From positions 62,001 through 126,000 of the forward strand of contig JAFQXV010000003.1 in NCBI GenBank assembly GCA_017406775.1: DNA of 64,000 nt, read 5' to 3'. Under the pieces are notes generated by a model. That model did not search any database. It saw nothing but the letters and a program-made list of their open reading frames with translations, and was not told the DNA's origin. Origin of the DNA: Candidatus Saccharimonadota bacterium. Its GTDB lineage: Bacteria > Patescibacteriota > Saccharimonadia > Saccharimonadales > Saccharimonadaceae. Position 1 is the first letter of the stretch, and each line of letters begins with the position of its first letter. Positions 26,807-38,293 of this stretch are shown here, piece by piece. A program made the position numbers and the translations under genes.

Positions 26807-28951
26807 TTACTCGTAAACCGGTAAATCATCTGGAAACGGATCGAAATCCGAATCATCAAAATCATCAGCATCAAATTCCGCATTAAAATCGGTAAATCCA
26901 TCCCCATCCTCATCATGATAACCATTAGAGCCATATGGATTATACCCCAGCTCCAACAAAAACCTTGACGGCATATTATAACTTCTACTACCAAACGCGT
27001 ATCTAGAGGCCGCATAGGTCAAAAATAGTTTTTTCATCGCTCGCGTCATACCAACATAAGCCAACCGCCTTTCTTCCTCTAGAGAAGATTCGTCCTCTGC
27101 CCTGCCGCTCGGAAACAACCCATCTTCCATCCCCACCAAAAATACAACCGGAAATTCCAGCCCCTTTGCTGCATGCATCGTCATTAACGTCACCGAATTT
27201 TTACTAGTAGTCTCATCCGCCGAAGACATTAACGCTGCATCCGCCAAAAAATCTTCAAGATTTTCATAATTTTCCGCATTACCCACCAATACCTCTAAGT
27301 TACGCATTCTCTCTTCTGCACTTGGTGTACCGTCATTTGTTAAAGTTTTAAAATCAAAATATTCAATCGTCATCCTTACAGTCTCGGATGGATTAGCGGC
27401 TACATCTACTTTTTTTAAATAATTAATCAGTCTCAAAAATCCATTTCTAGCTTTTCCAGCTGACAATACATCTTCAATATCCGCATCAAGTAAAGGAGTC
27501 CTTGAATCAAGCACATTAATGGCTGCAATAACCTTCCTCAACGAAGCTTCACCTACGCCGCTCAAGATATTTTGCACCACCCTTGTCAAGCTTACCTGAT
27601 CACGCTGATTTATTGCCAATTTTAAAATCGCTAGCACGTCTTTTACTTCTTTACGATCATAAAATCTAACCCCGCCCACAATTTTGTATGGAATTTGATA
27701 ACTCATAAATGCTTTTTCAAAACTGTAAGACTGCGCATTAGTACGATAAAGAACCGCAAAATCTGAATAATCCTCATAGTTGCGTTTTAAAAGCATAATC
27801 TGACGTGCTACAAAATTGGCCTCATCGTCCTCATCTCGCAATGATTCAATATCGATTGGTTCACCCTTGCCTGCCTCCGTAAATAATTTTTTATCAGTTC
27901 TAATTTTGTTATGATCGATAATTTTTTGCGAAGCTTCCAAAATATTGCCAGTGGAACGATAGTTCTGCTCTAGTTTAATTACCTTTGCCCCAGGAAAATC
28001 TTTTTCAAAATTTAAAATATTTGTAAAATCTGCACCTCGCCAAGAATAAATCGACTGCCAATCATCACCCACTACACATATATTCTTTTTATCGTTCACT
28101 AAAAGTTTAACGATGTTGTATTGCACACTATTGGTATCTTGATATTCATCAATTAAAATATGTTCAAATCTTTTTTGCCATTTTTTTCGTACTTCTACAT
28201 TGTTCCTTAAAAGTTCCAATTCTTTTAATAACAAATCGTCAAAGTCTAGAGCTTGCGCCTTTGCTTTTTCTAGTTCATATTTTTCAAAAATTTTGGCAAT
28301 TTGCTTCTGGTTTGGATAAAATGCACTTGCGGCGTATTCTTCTGGGCCATTACCCTGATTTTTTTCGCTAGAAATAATGGAATGCACCGATTTAGGCTTT
28401 AAATTCTTATTGTCCGTTAGGCGCAAATCTTTCATCACGCGTCGAATTAAAGAGATTTGGTCATCCGCGTCGTAAATTGTAAAATTTCTATCTAATCCCG
28501 CCGCATCCGCTTCTTCCTTCAGCACCCTAACCGCAATTCCGTGAAAAGTCCCCATAAACGGCATAAAAGAACGTGGGGGAGTAGAATCCTGGGGGCTTAT
28601 ATCCCACTCGGGGGCGCGTCCGGCCGGCCCGTCGACCGAAGGTCGTCCGCGTCCCAAGGGGCGGTCGCCACGGGCGGCCGGCGCTAATTCTCGCCTTACC
28701 AGGTTCCGAACCCCCCTTCGTTGGGATATAAGCCCCCACAATCTCTCCCTCATCTCGTTTGCGGCCTTATTGGTAAACGTTACCGCAAGGATATGTGACG
28801 GCTGTACGCCATGTGCAATTAAATTAGCTATCCGATGGGTTAAAGTTTTTGTCTTACCACTGCCTGCTCCCGCCAAAATCAGAAGTGGCCCCTCTAAAGT
28901 ACTCACCGCTTCTTTTTGTCTGTCATTTAGCCCATCAAACAACGATTCCAT
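26807..28951 (-). CDS. pcrA: UvrD/PcrA-type superfamily 1 helicase with palindromic-element insertion
   Basis: 714 residues. Walker A LAGAGSGKTKTLTHR near residue 30, GTFHG, DEYQDTNSVQYNI, VGDDWQSIYSWRGAD, MTMHAAKGLEFPVVFL and YVGMTRA. It unwinds DNA in repair and replication restart. Residues ~75-120 (QRRGVRNLVRRELAPAARGD onward) are an insertion from palindromic element B between motif Ia and GTFHG. The C-terminal tail is very Asp-rich. TATACT lies 6 nt before the ATG: leaderless. Confidence 0.94.
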   Translation of the reverse strand: MESLFDGLNDRQKEAVSTLEGPLLILAGAGSGKTKTLTHRIANLIAHGVQPSHILAVTFTNKAANEMRERLWGLISQRRGVRNLVRRELAPAARGDRPLGRGRPSVDGPAGRAPEWDISPQDSTPPRSFMPFMGTFHGIAVRVLKEEADAAGLDRNFTIYDADDQISLIRRVMKDLRLTDNKNLKPKSVHSIISSEKNQGNGPEEYAASAFYPNQKQIAKIFEKYELEKAKAQALDFDDLLLKELELLRNNVEVRKKWQKRFEHILIDEYQDTNSVQYNIVKLLVNDKKNICVVGDDWQSIYSWRGADFTNILNFEKDFPGAKVIKLEQNYRSTGNILEASQKIIDHNKIRTDKKLFTEAGKGEPIDIESLRDEDDEANFVARQIMLLKRNYEDYSDFAVLYRTNAQSYSFEKAFMSYQIPYKIVGGVRFYDRKEVKDVLAILKLAINQRDQVSLTRVVQNILSGVGEASLRKVIAAINVLDSRTPLLDADIEDVLSAGKARNGFLRLINYLKKVDVAANPSETVRMTIEYFDFKTLTNDGTPSAEERMRNLEVLVGNAENYENLEDFLADAALMSSADETTSKNSVTLMTMHAAKGLEFPVVFLVGMEDGLFPSGRAEDESSLEEERRLAYVGMTRAMKKLFLTYAASRYAFGSRSYNMPSRFLLELGYNPYGSNGYHDEDGDGFTDFNAEFDADDFDDSDFDPFPDDLPVYE
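28590..28738. repeat. In-frame GC-rich palindromic element, copy B
   Basis: 149 bp bounded by a perfect 17-bp inverted repeat TGGGGGCTTATATCCCA (28590-28606) and its complement (28722-28738). Inside, GCG-CCGGCC-GCCCGT pairs with its mirror (two bulged bases), enclosing CGACC-GAA-GGTCG and CCGC...GCGG hairpins. Same orientation as copy A. Confidence 0.92.
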
Positions 28952-28963
28952 CTAATTAGTATA

Positions 28964-30514
28964 TCAAATACCAGTCAATGGTACAATGTCGGCACCTAAA
29001 TGTCTAAGCCTAGCTGCAAAATCTTGATAACCACGATTAATCGGATAGATATTACGTAAAATTGATTTTCCAGGCGCAGCCAACATCGCAATTAATATTA
29101 CTACGGCTGGCCTTAAAGCCTGTGGCGCTACCAATTCTGCTGGACGCCAATTAGTTGGTCCTTCAATATATACTCTATGAGCATCCAATAGCTCAACCTT
29201 AGCGTTTAGATTAGAAAGTTCCGTAGTATAAACCGCACGATTCTCAAATACCCAGTCATGAATCAAGGTTCTGCCTTCTGCCACCGCCGCAATTACCGAG
29301 AAGAATGGTAAGTTATCAATATTAAGTCCTGGAAACGGCATCGGATGAATTTTATCAACTGGCGCTATCAGTTTTGATTTTTTAATCTTTAAGTCAATTA
29401 ATCTTGTTTTGCCATTCATCGAAAAATACTCTTCGGATTTTTCAAATTTTGCATTCATATTTTTGAGCACCTCTAATTCTAATTCCAAAAACTCTATTGG
29501 CGCCCTAAGCAAAGTTATCTCAGAATGCGTAACTAGTGCAGCAGCAATAAAGCTCATCGCCTCAATTGGATCTTCCGATAAGTAATAATCCACATCTTCA
29601 TTAAATGATGCCCGTCCGTAAATTGTTAATCTAGTAGACCCAATTCCAGTAATTTTTACACCTAATTTCTCCAAAAAGAAACAAACATCCTGTACCATAT
29701 AATTTGGCGATGCCCCCACGATTGTTGTTTTGCCAGGAGTCATCGCAGCCGCCATTAAGACATTTTCAGTTACCGTATCTCCACGTTCCGTAAGAATAAT
29801 ATATCTTTCCTTTTTGTCGTGTAATATCTTTTGGTCAACTTCAACCTCATAAAATCCACTATTAGAAGCCGCGTCAACTTTAAGCCCAAAACTCTCCAAT
29901 GCTTTAAGATGCGGTTCTACCGTTCTTGTACCAAGCGAACAGCCCCCTGCATATGGGATTCTAAATTTGTTATATCTATGCAGAAGCGGCCCCAAGAACA
30001 TAATGATAGAGCGAGTTCTGCGCGCTGCCTCTATGTCCATTTCATCTAATTTTAATTCACGTGGTGATATAATTTCTAGATCTCTATGGCGATTTTGCCA
30101 ATGACATTTTACACCGATAGATTCCAAAACTTCGATGATTCTAAAGACCTCTTCTATTCTAGCCACGCGGTGCAATACAGTTTTACCCGTGTTAAGGAGT
30201 GCCGCACAAAGCAAACCAACGGCAGCATTCTTAGAAGTATTGACGGTTATTTCACCAGACAGTTCCTTACCCCCAACAATACGAAAACTCTGCGAAGCAG
30301 AGTCATTTATAGAGAGAATTTGGTTGCCGAGTGCCTCCGAAAGTTTTTTGACCATCTCCAGAGAAATATTCTGGCTACCTTTTTCTATGCGGTGAATCGC
30401 AGATTGTGAAGTTCCTACAGCCTTAGCAAGATCTTCCTGCGTCCAACTTTTTTCGAGCCTCATGTGCTCTACTGTTTCACCAATAAGTTGTTGGTAAGTA
30501 CTCATTTTTTTCAT
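28964..30514 (-). CDS. murA: UDP-GlcNAc 1-carboxyvinyltransferase (MurA) fused to N-terminal XRE helix-turn-helix
   Basis: 516 residues. Residues ~8-60 form an XRE/Cro-type HTH (WTQEDLAKAVGTSQSAIHRIEKG). MurA follows from ~70, with Lys in SKNAA, the catalytic Cys in YAGGCSLGTR (the fosfomycin target), and Asp in NIDNLPFF. MurA makes UDP-GlcNAc-enolpyruvate, the first step to UDP-MurNAc. The frame is continuous, so this is a true fusion. TATAAT is 6 nt before the ATG and diverges from the pgk promoter 52 bp away. Confidence 0.93.
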   Translation of the reverse strand: MKKMSTYQQLIGETVEHMRLEKSWTQEDLAKAVGTSQSAIHRIEKGSQNISLEMVKKLSEALGNQILSINDSASQSFRIVGGKELSGEITVNTSKNAAVGLLCAALLNTGKTVLHRVARIEEVFRIIEVLESIGVKCHWQNRHRDLEIISPRELKLDEMDIEAARRTRSIIMFLGPLLHRYNKFRIPYAGGCSLGTRTVEPHLKALESFGLKVDAASNSGFYEVEVDQKILHDKKERYIILTERGDTVTENVLMAAAMTPGKTTIVGASPNYMVQDVCFFLEKLGVKITGIGSTRLTIYGRASFNEDVDYYLSEDPIEAMSFIAAALVTHSEITLLRAPIEFLELELEVLKNMNAKFEKSEEYFSMNGKTRLIDLKIKKSKLIAPVDKIHPMPFPGLNIDNLPFFSVIAAVAEGRTLIHDWVFENRAVYTTELSNLNAKVELLDAHRVYIEGPTNWRPAELVAPQALRPAVVILIAMLAAPGKSILRNIYPINRGYQDFAARLRHLGADIVPLTGI

Positions 30515-30566
30515 GAATAAATTATATCACGGTATGAATATTTTGTAAATATGCTATAATACCAAT

Positions 30567-31631
30567 ATGAGAACAATTAGAGACCTAGATATTAAAGACA
30601 AAAAAGTGTTAGTCAGAGTAGACTATAATGTCCCAATCAAGAGCAATAAAGTTGAAAACGATTTAAGAATTCAGGCAAGCCTACCTACAATCAAATATCT
30701 ATTAGACCAAGGCGCCAAACAGATATTTTTAATTTCCCATCTTGGTCGCCCGGAAGGAAAACCAAACCCAAAACTCTCCCTTAAACCAGTCCTAGATTCT
30801 CTAAAAAAACTTTTACCAGAGTTAAAAAACCACATAGAATTCGCCCCGTTGCCGAATTCTAATCAAGGCAACATTAAATCGAACGCCAAAATCATTCTAC
30901 TCGAAAACCTACGTTTTGACCCAAGCGAAGAAAACAATTCTACAGATTTCGCCCGGAGTATCGCCAACTACACCGAAGCTAATTTATTTATTCAAGATGG
31001 CTTTGCAGTTTTACACCGTGCCCATGCTTCAACCGAAGCTATCACTAAACTCATGCCATCTGGTATTGGCTTCCTAGTTGAAAAAGAAGTCGAAAACCTC
31101 ACTAAGGTTTCTAAAAATCCAGCGCATCCAGCACTATTAATAATTGGTGGCGCTAAAGTCGAAGACAAAGCCCCACTTATCGAAAAATTTACCAAAAAAT
31201 TCGATCAAATCGCCGTAGGCGGAAAAATAGCCGCAGACGGCTATCAAAATAAAAATCCAAAAATCTATACCGCTAGCGACTTCGACGAAGACAATACTGG
31301 TGCAAAATTAGACATCGGGCCAGTTTCTACTGGCGAAATAACAAACAAAATTGTTGATGCTAAAACCATTATCTGGAACGGTTTGCTCGGCTACGCCGAA
31401 GATCCAGCCTACGCCACATCCTCTACGATTGTAGCTGAATTAATTGGCGAAAAAGAAGACGCCACCACAGTAATTTGCGGTGGCGACACTACAGCGTTTG
31501 TCGAAGCCATTTCAACAAAACACCCAAATCTTCATTATTCACTCATCTCCACTGGCGGCGGAGCTAGTCTAGAATTTTTACTTAGTGGTAAACTACCCGG
31601 CCTTGAAGCGATTAAACGTGCCTCACTTTAA
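30567..31631 (+). CDS. pgk: Phosphoglycerate kinase (short form)
   Basis: 354 residues against the usual ~390-400. DYNVP, SHLGRPEG, LLENLRFDP, HRAHAST, NGLLGYAEDP, CGGDTTAFVE and STGGGASLEFL are visible. The familiar NDAFG before HRAHAST reads QDGFAVL, and the segment after IIGGAKVEDK is shortened. It makes ATP in glycolysis. TGCTATAAT is 6 nt before the ATG: leaderless. The 3' end overlaps pyk by 20 nt tail to tail. Confidence 0.95.
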   Translation: MRTIRDLDIKDKKVLVRVDYNVPIKSNKVENDLRIQASLPTIKYLLDQGAKQIFLISHLGRPEGKPNPKLSLKPVLDSLKKLLPELKNHIEFAPLPNSNQGNIKSNAKIILLENLRFDPSEENNSTDFARSIANYTEANLFIQDGFAVLHRAHASTEAITKLMPSGIGFLVEKEVENLTKVSKNPAHPALLIIGGAKVEDKAPLIEKFTKKFDQIAVGGKIAADGYQNKNPKIYTASDFDEDNTGAKLDIGPVSTGEITNKIVDAKTIIWNGLLGYAEDPAYATSSTIVAELIGEKEDATTVICGGDTTAFVEAISTKHPNLHYSLISTGGGASLEFLLSGKLPGLEAIKRASL

Positions 31632-33045
31632 TCGTGTCGGTCCCCGCCTTATCTTTATCCCCAGACACAATCACCACAAACAAGTCCTTTTCGCCGCGGG
31701 AACTTTTTAGTCGCCTAGCCTTCTTAAGTTCTTTCGCTAATTCATACCCATAATTTTCCGAATAAGGTCTACAAAATGCCGAATTACCATATATTAAAGC
31801 CAGCTGATTGGCCACCCTTTGATTAGAGGCGGCCGTAATGATTGGAAGGTTTGGACGCTGCGCGGCCATCATCGTAGCTGTCACGCCAGACGCAGTCTGA
31901 CAAACGATCATATCCGCTTCAATTTGCTCTGCCAATCTAGCTGTAGCATAAGAAATTGCATCATAAACTTCAGATCTATCACCAGTTGGCTGCTTGGAGA
32001 TTGCCGCAATCTTAGAATGATTCTGAGCATACACGATCACTTTGCGCATTTCTTCTACTGTCTCTACCGGATATTTACCCATTGCAGTTTCGTCCGACAA
32101 CATCACAGTATCTGCACCCTGGATTACCGCAGTTGCCACATCCGACACTTCCGCCCTGGTTGGCTCAGGATTCTCTACCATAGAGCTAAGCATTTGCGTA
32201 GCCACAATGCATAACTTAGCATGTGCTCTACACATTGCAATTAATTTACGCTGCACAATCGGCACCACTTCCGCTCCTGCCTCCACTGCCATATCACCAC
32301 GAGCCACCATAATACCATCAGCAGCCTTTACAATATCCTCTAACTTATCTTCATCTTCAATCGCTTTCTTAGTTTCAATTTTTGCAATTACCTTTGCCGT
32401 AGAACCATAAGATAGTAAAATTTGTTTCAACTTTTCAATATCACTTGCCGACTGCACAAAAGATAAAGAAACATAATCATAATCGCAATTTGCACCATAT
32501 TCTATGTCGGACAAATCCTTTGGCGTTAAAATATCACCACCGAAATCTGTTTCTGGCAGATTTAAACCTTTTTTAGACATCACCACACCATCATTTAATA
32601 CCTTAACTTTAATAGCTGTATCAGAAACTTTTTCTACTACTTCAGTCTTAATTTTTCCATCAAACATAAAAATTGGTTCACCAATTTTTACCTTTTCTGC
32701 CAAATTAAACTGTACTGGCAAAATTTTACCACCATCATGTTCTATCTCCTTAGATTCCAAAACTACCTCATCGCCAGTTTTAAGTTCTAAATAATTATCC
32801 CGAATCATGCCCAAACGAATTTTAGGCCCCTGCAAATCTTGCAGAATTGCCACGCTTTTTCCTTTTTTCTCAGCCGCTTCGCGAATCCATTTAATTTGCT
32901 GGTCACGCTCTACATTAGAACCATGCGAACAATTTAAACGACACCCGTTAGCTCCCGCCATAATTACTTTTTCAATCATTTCCTTTGAATTTGTAGCTGG
33001 CCCAATCGTTGCCAAAATTTTTGTTCTCTTAAAAAATCTATTCAT
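31612..33045 (-). CDS. pyk: Pyruvate kinase
   Basis: 477 residues. TKILATIGPATNS, NCSHG, LQDLQGPKIRLG, MVARGDMAVE, TQMLSSM and DETAMGKYPVE are present, with a C-terminal regulatory domain. It converts PEP plus ADP to pyruvate plus ATP. TAAGAT lies 7 nt before the ATG. It converges on pgk, so the two neighbouring ATP-making glycolytic genes are read from opposite sides. Confidence 0.96.
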   Translation of the reverse strand: MNRFFKRTKILATIGPATNSKEMIEKVIMAGANGCRLNCSHGSNVERDQQIKWIREAAEKKGKSVAILQDLQGPKIRLGMIRDNYLELKTGDEVVLESKEIEHDGGKILPVQFNLAEKVKIGEPIFMFDGKIKTEVVEKVSDTAIKVKVLNDGVVMSKKGLNLPETDFGGDILTPKDLSDIEYGANCDYDYVSLSFVQSASDIEKLKQILLSYGSTAKVIAKIETKKAIEDEDKLEDIVKAADGIMVARGDMAVEAGAEVVPIVQRKLIAMCRAHAKLCIVATQMLSSMVENPEPTRAEVSDVATAVIQGADTVMLSDETAMGKYPVETVEEMRKVIVYAQNHSKIAAISKQPTGDRSEVYDAISYATARLAEQIEADMIVCQTASGVTATMMAAQRPNLPIITAASNQRVANQLALIYGNSAFCRPYSENYGYELAKELKKARRLKSSRGEKDLFVVIVSGDKDKAGTDTIKVRHV

Positions 33046-33092
33046 ATTAATTATCTTAACACAAGTTCTAATATTTGTGGTAAGATATAATC

Positions 33093-33560
33093 ATGGTTAA
33101 GCATAAAAAAACAAAAAATCGGTTCAAATCGCTACCAAATAACAAAAAAAATAAACTTACCGTGTCACAAATAGTCATCATTGCCGTAATTTCGCTTACT
33201 TTAATCGTATCCATTGCGGGAATCGTGATTGCATTTTTTTCCCAACCAGAGCAAATTACTAAGGCCAAAATTTCCGAGTATGCTTCGGACTACTACGAAA
33301 ATTATCTTTACGAAAAATTCATTACGTCCGATAATTTTTCCGGCGACCTAAATACCGCCATGGAAAAATACAAGACTAGAGGTTTTTCCAGCATCACTTT
33401 GCGCCAACTCATACTGCACGATCTAACAAAAACTTCCGACTACGCAAACCTTCTAAGAAAAAATTGCGACGAAGAAAAAACCACCATTAAATTCTACCCA
33501 GAAGAACCCTACGAGCGCAATAATTACCGCACAGAATATCATTACGTTTGCAATTTTTAA
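33093..33560 (+). CDS. Small single-pass membrane protein of unknown function
   Basis: 155 residues. Basic cytoplasmic N terminus, a transmembrane helix at ~28-50 (SQIVIIAVISLTLIVSIAGI) and a charged extracytoplasmic domain with two cysteines. TAAGAT (33081-33086) is 6 nt before the ATG; an overlapping TATAAT is only 1 nt from it. Family not recognised. Confidence 0.7.
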   Translation: MVKHKKTKNRFKSLPNNKKNKLTVSQIVIIAVISLTLIVSIAGIVIAFFSQPEQITKAKISEYASDYYENYLYEKFITSDNFSGDLNTAMEKYKTRGFSSITLRQLILHDLTKTSDYANLLRKNCDEEKTTIKFYPEEPYERNNYRTEYHYVCNF

Positions 33561-33585
33561 AAAATTTTGTTATAATACCAGTACT

Positions 33586-33660
33586 GGTCTCGTAGTATAA
33601 CGGTTAGTACAACGGGTTTTCATCCCGTCAACGCGGGTTCGACTCCCGCCGAGATCACCA
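33586..33660 (+). tRNA. tRNA-Glu(UUC)
   Basis: 75 nt with CCA. Acceptor GGTCTCG/CGAGATC, anticodon loop TTTTCAT, T-arm GCGGG/CCCGC. TATAAT at 33571-33576 is the promoter. Followed by a terminator and a duplicate of its last 20 nt at 33718-33737. Confidence 0.97.
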
Positions 33661-33668
33661 ATAGAAAG

Positions 33669-33691
33669 AAGACGCTTGCGTCTTGTTTTTT
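33669..33691 (+). terminator. Terminator after tRNA-Glu
   Basis: AAGACGC/GCGTCTT stem with tight loop, then GTTTTTT. Confidence 0.85.
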
Positions 33692-33717
33692 GGTGACGAG
33701 AAGGGAGGAACGAAGTT

Positions 33718-33737
33718 ACTCCCGCCGAGATCACCAA
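33718..33737 (+). repeat. Duplicate of tRNA-Glu 3' end
   Basis: ACTCCCGCCGAGATCACCAA is identical to 33642-33661, the T-stem 3' strand, acceptor strand and CCA of tRNA-Glu. It lies 57 nt after the gene end, between the tRNA terminator and the ligA terminator. Confidence 0.9.
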
Positions 33738-33760
33738 ATATTAAAAAAGTCCTTTGGGGC

Positions 33761-35902
<2,142 letters not shown>

Positions 35903-35918
35903 TTATCACAATTTTCGA

Positions 35919-36752
35919 TTAGTTTTCGTCGTCTATTAACCAACGATAAAATAAATATAAATAAATAGCTGCATAAATAGAATCAAAACAAAGAACCGCC
36001 GCAATAACTATGGATAAAACAATCGAATTAATGTTAAGCGCTGTTAGCGGCAAAATTATTACAGCCCAGATCAGAGCAATTATCATAATCAATGCCACCA
36101 AGCGAATTAAAAATTTTATCCTTCTACCCGCTACCACTTTTGAAGCTGTTCGAATTGCCAAAAGCGGATATAAACCTGGCGCCGTAACTGCCACAAACGC
36201 AACGACCGAAGACGTTAAAAGATATATTGAAATCACTAGCATAATAGCAACAAAAACGAAAAATACCAACGCATAAAACGGAGTACTTAGAAAATCCGTC
36301 TTAATCGCCGCCGAATACGCAATAATTACCAAGAAAATTGGAATACATTCTAAAATCACGATTGCAAGTACAACCAGAGTAGAAATTAGCGGAGTCATTG
36401 CGTTATAAAGCGCCTGCCTTAAAGTAATTTCTCGTCCCGCAAGAATATGTCTTATTACAAAAATCGTTACTAACCAAATTACCAAAAAAAACAACATAGC
36501 TAGCACATCTGCCGCAACGCCATCAAGCAAATCTGTCATTCCTATTGTTAAATAGCTAGTTAAAATCATCGCTAAACAAAAAGGAATAAAAATTTTCCAA
36601 TTTCTAAAAAATAAGCCAAAACTTTTTGCAATATGTTCTGCCACCCCAGGAGCATTTAAGTCACGTCGATAATCTTCTCTGTAAGACCTTTTAAAGGATT
36701 TATGTTTGAAGACCTCTGACGCCTCATTACTTTTAGAATGTTTTTTTGCCAT
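35919..36752 (-). CDS. Polytopic membrane protein
   Basis: 277 residues. A basic cytoplasmic N terminus (~35 residues) is followed by about six hydrophobic helices, with no recognised catalytic motif. The layout resembles glycerophosphoryl-diester-phosphodiesterase membrane-domain or DUF975-like proteins but is not diagnostic. It overlaps htpX by 20 nt and is the last gene of the lemA-htpX operon. Confidence 0.72.
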   Translation of the reverse strand: MAKKHSKSNEASEVFKHKSFKRSYREDYRRDLNAPGVAEHIAKSFGLFFRNWKIFIPFCLAMILTSYLTIGMTDLLDGVAADVLAMLFFLVIWLVTIFVIRHILAGREITLRQALYNAMTPLISTLVVLAIVILECIPIFLVIIAYSAAIKTDFLSTPFYALVFFVFVAIMLVISIYLLTSSVVAFVAVTAPGLYPLLAIRTASKVVAGRRIKFLIRLVALIMIIALIWAVIILPLTALNINSIVLSIVIAAVLCFDSIYAAIYLYLFYRWLIDDEN

Positions 36753-37611
36753 GTTCTAGTCTTTCAATCCTTTTTTCAATTGGCGGATGAGAGCTTAATA
36801 AATTGCTAAAAAAACCTTTTTTTAATGGATTATTAATATACATTGCTTCTGTTGCGATATTCTGACTTTTCATCGGCTGGGAATGCGATTGCAATTTTTT
36901 AAGCGCAGAAATCATACCTTCCGGATAACGCGTAATATTAACCGCCGAAGCATCGGCCAAATATTCTCTTTGCCTGGAAACCGCCATCTGCGCTAAACTT
37001 GCCAAAATCGGCGAAAGAATCGCCGCAATCATTACTAGTGCATATCCAACCGGACTTCCTTCATCATCACGACGTCGATTCCCGTAGAACATCATTCTAA
37101 AAGCTAAATCAGAAATTAAACCAATCACACATGTCAATCCAAAAACAATCATTGATACTCTAATATCATAATTCTTAACGTGCGACATTTCGTGTGCCAT
37201 CACCGCAGTTAATTCTTTATCATCCATAATATCGATTAATCCAGTCGTGGCTGCTACAATCGCATGTTTTGGATCTCTACCCGACGCAAAAGCATTAGGC
37301 GCTTGGTCATCAATAATATAAACTTTAGGCATTGGAAGGCCAGTGGTAATTGATAGATTTTCTACCGCATTATACAACCTCGGATTATCTTTTTTGGTAA
37401 TTTCTTTAGCACCCGTCATTGCTACCGCAATCGAGTTTGCGTAAAAATACTGAATAACAGCGTAAACGGTTGCGGCAATCAATGTCCATACGGCAATCTT
37501 CCAGTCGTTATACACCCAAGCAAAAAGCCCCGCAATAACCCCCACCATCGCCACAAAAACGATGATGAGGTATACGGTTTTACGCTTATTCTCAGCGATT
37601 TGTTTATACAT
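36733..37611 (-). CDS. htpX: Membrane M48 metalloprotease HtpX
   Basis: 292 residues. Two N-terminal transmembrane helices, zinc motif HEMSH in VMAHEMSHVKNYD near residue 143, further helices, and the third ligand Glu in SRQREYLADASA. It degrades misfolded membrane proteins. It starts 2 nt after lemA, the common LemA-HtpX pairing. Confidence 0.94.
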   Translation of the reverse strand: MYKQIAENKRKTVYLIIVFVAMVGVIAGLFAWVYNDWKIAVWTLIAATVYAVIQYFYANSIAVAMTGAKEITKKDNPRLYNAVENLSITTGLPMPKVYIIDDQAPNAFASGRDPKHAIVAATTGLIDIMDDKELTAVMAHEMSHVKNYDIRVSMIVFGLTCVIGLISDLAFRMMFYGNRRRDDEGSPVGYALVMIAAILSPILASLAQMAVSRQREYLADASAVNITRYPEGMISALKKLQSHSQPMKSQNIATEAMYINNPLKKGFFSNLLSSHPPIEKRIERLEHGKKTF

Positions 37612-37613
37612 TT

Positions 37614-38192
37614 CTAAAACTTAACTTCTGGCGCTTTTTCAATCTTAGCCTTTTCGATTTCAGATACTTCAAAATAGTCACGCTTCTTAAAGTGGCCAAT
37701 AAAATTATTTATAATATTAGTTGGAAAAGTCTTGATCTTAGTGTTAAGGTCCTTAGCCCCAGCATTGTAAAACCTACGTGAAGCTTGAATTTTATCTTCT
37801 ACGTCTTGAAGTTGAGATTGCAATTTCAAGAAATTCTCATTAGCTTTCAGTTCTGGGTAGGCCTCGGCAATTGCAAAAATTCTACCCAAAGCACTTTGCA
37901 TTGCCTCTTCAGCCTCGGCTGCCTGTTTTACAGTTTTTGCGCCCATCGCCGCAGTACGCGCCTCGGTCACCATTTGAAAAGTTTCTTTTTCGTGCTTTGC
38001 GTAACCTTTTACAGTTTCAATTACGTTTGGAATTAAATCCGCACGGTACTTTAGCTGGACTGTAATATCAGACCAAGCCTCGTTTACGCGCTCGTCTAAT
38101 TGCACTAGACTATTATAAATTCCAGCAATAAATCCAACTACCGCAAATATAATCGCAATAATTACAATTATTATTATTCCCCAAGTAGGCAT
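37614..38192 (-). CDS. lemA: LemA family protein
   Basis: 192 residues. N-terminal transmembrane helix (residues ~4-25), then a coiled helical domain with NSLVQLDERVNEAWSDI, QLKYRADLIPNVIETVKGYA and YPELKANENFLKLQSQL. Shine-Dalgarno AAAGGAG precedes the ATG by 8 nt, so it has a proper leader. Confidence 0.95.
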   Translation of the reverse strand: MPTWGIIIIVIIAIIFAVVGFIAGIYNSLVQLDERVNEAWSDITVQLKYRADLIPNVIETVKGYAKHEKETFQMVTEARTAAMGAKTVKQAAEAEEAMQSALGRIFAIAEAYPELKANENFLKLQSQLQDVEDKIQASRRFYNAGAKDLNTKIKTFPTNIINNFIGHFKKRDYFEVSEIEKAKIEKAPEVKF

Positions 38193-38293
38193 TTTATTCT
38201 CCTTTTAATTTTATATATAATCATTATACCATAATTATTTTTTTCATAAAATATTCCTACTAAGTAAAAACTGTGGTATAATATACATATCGT

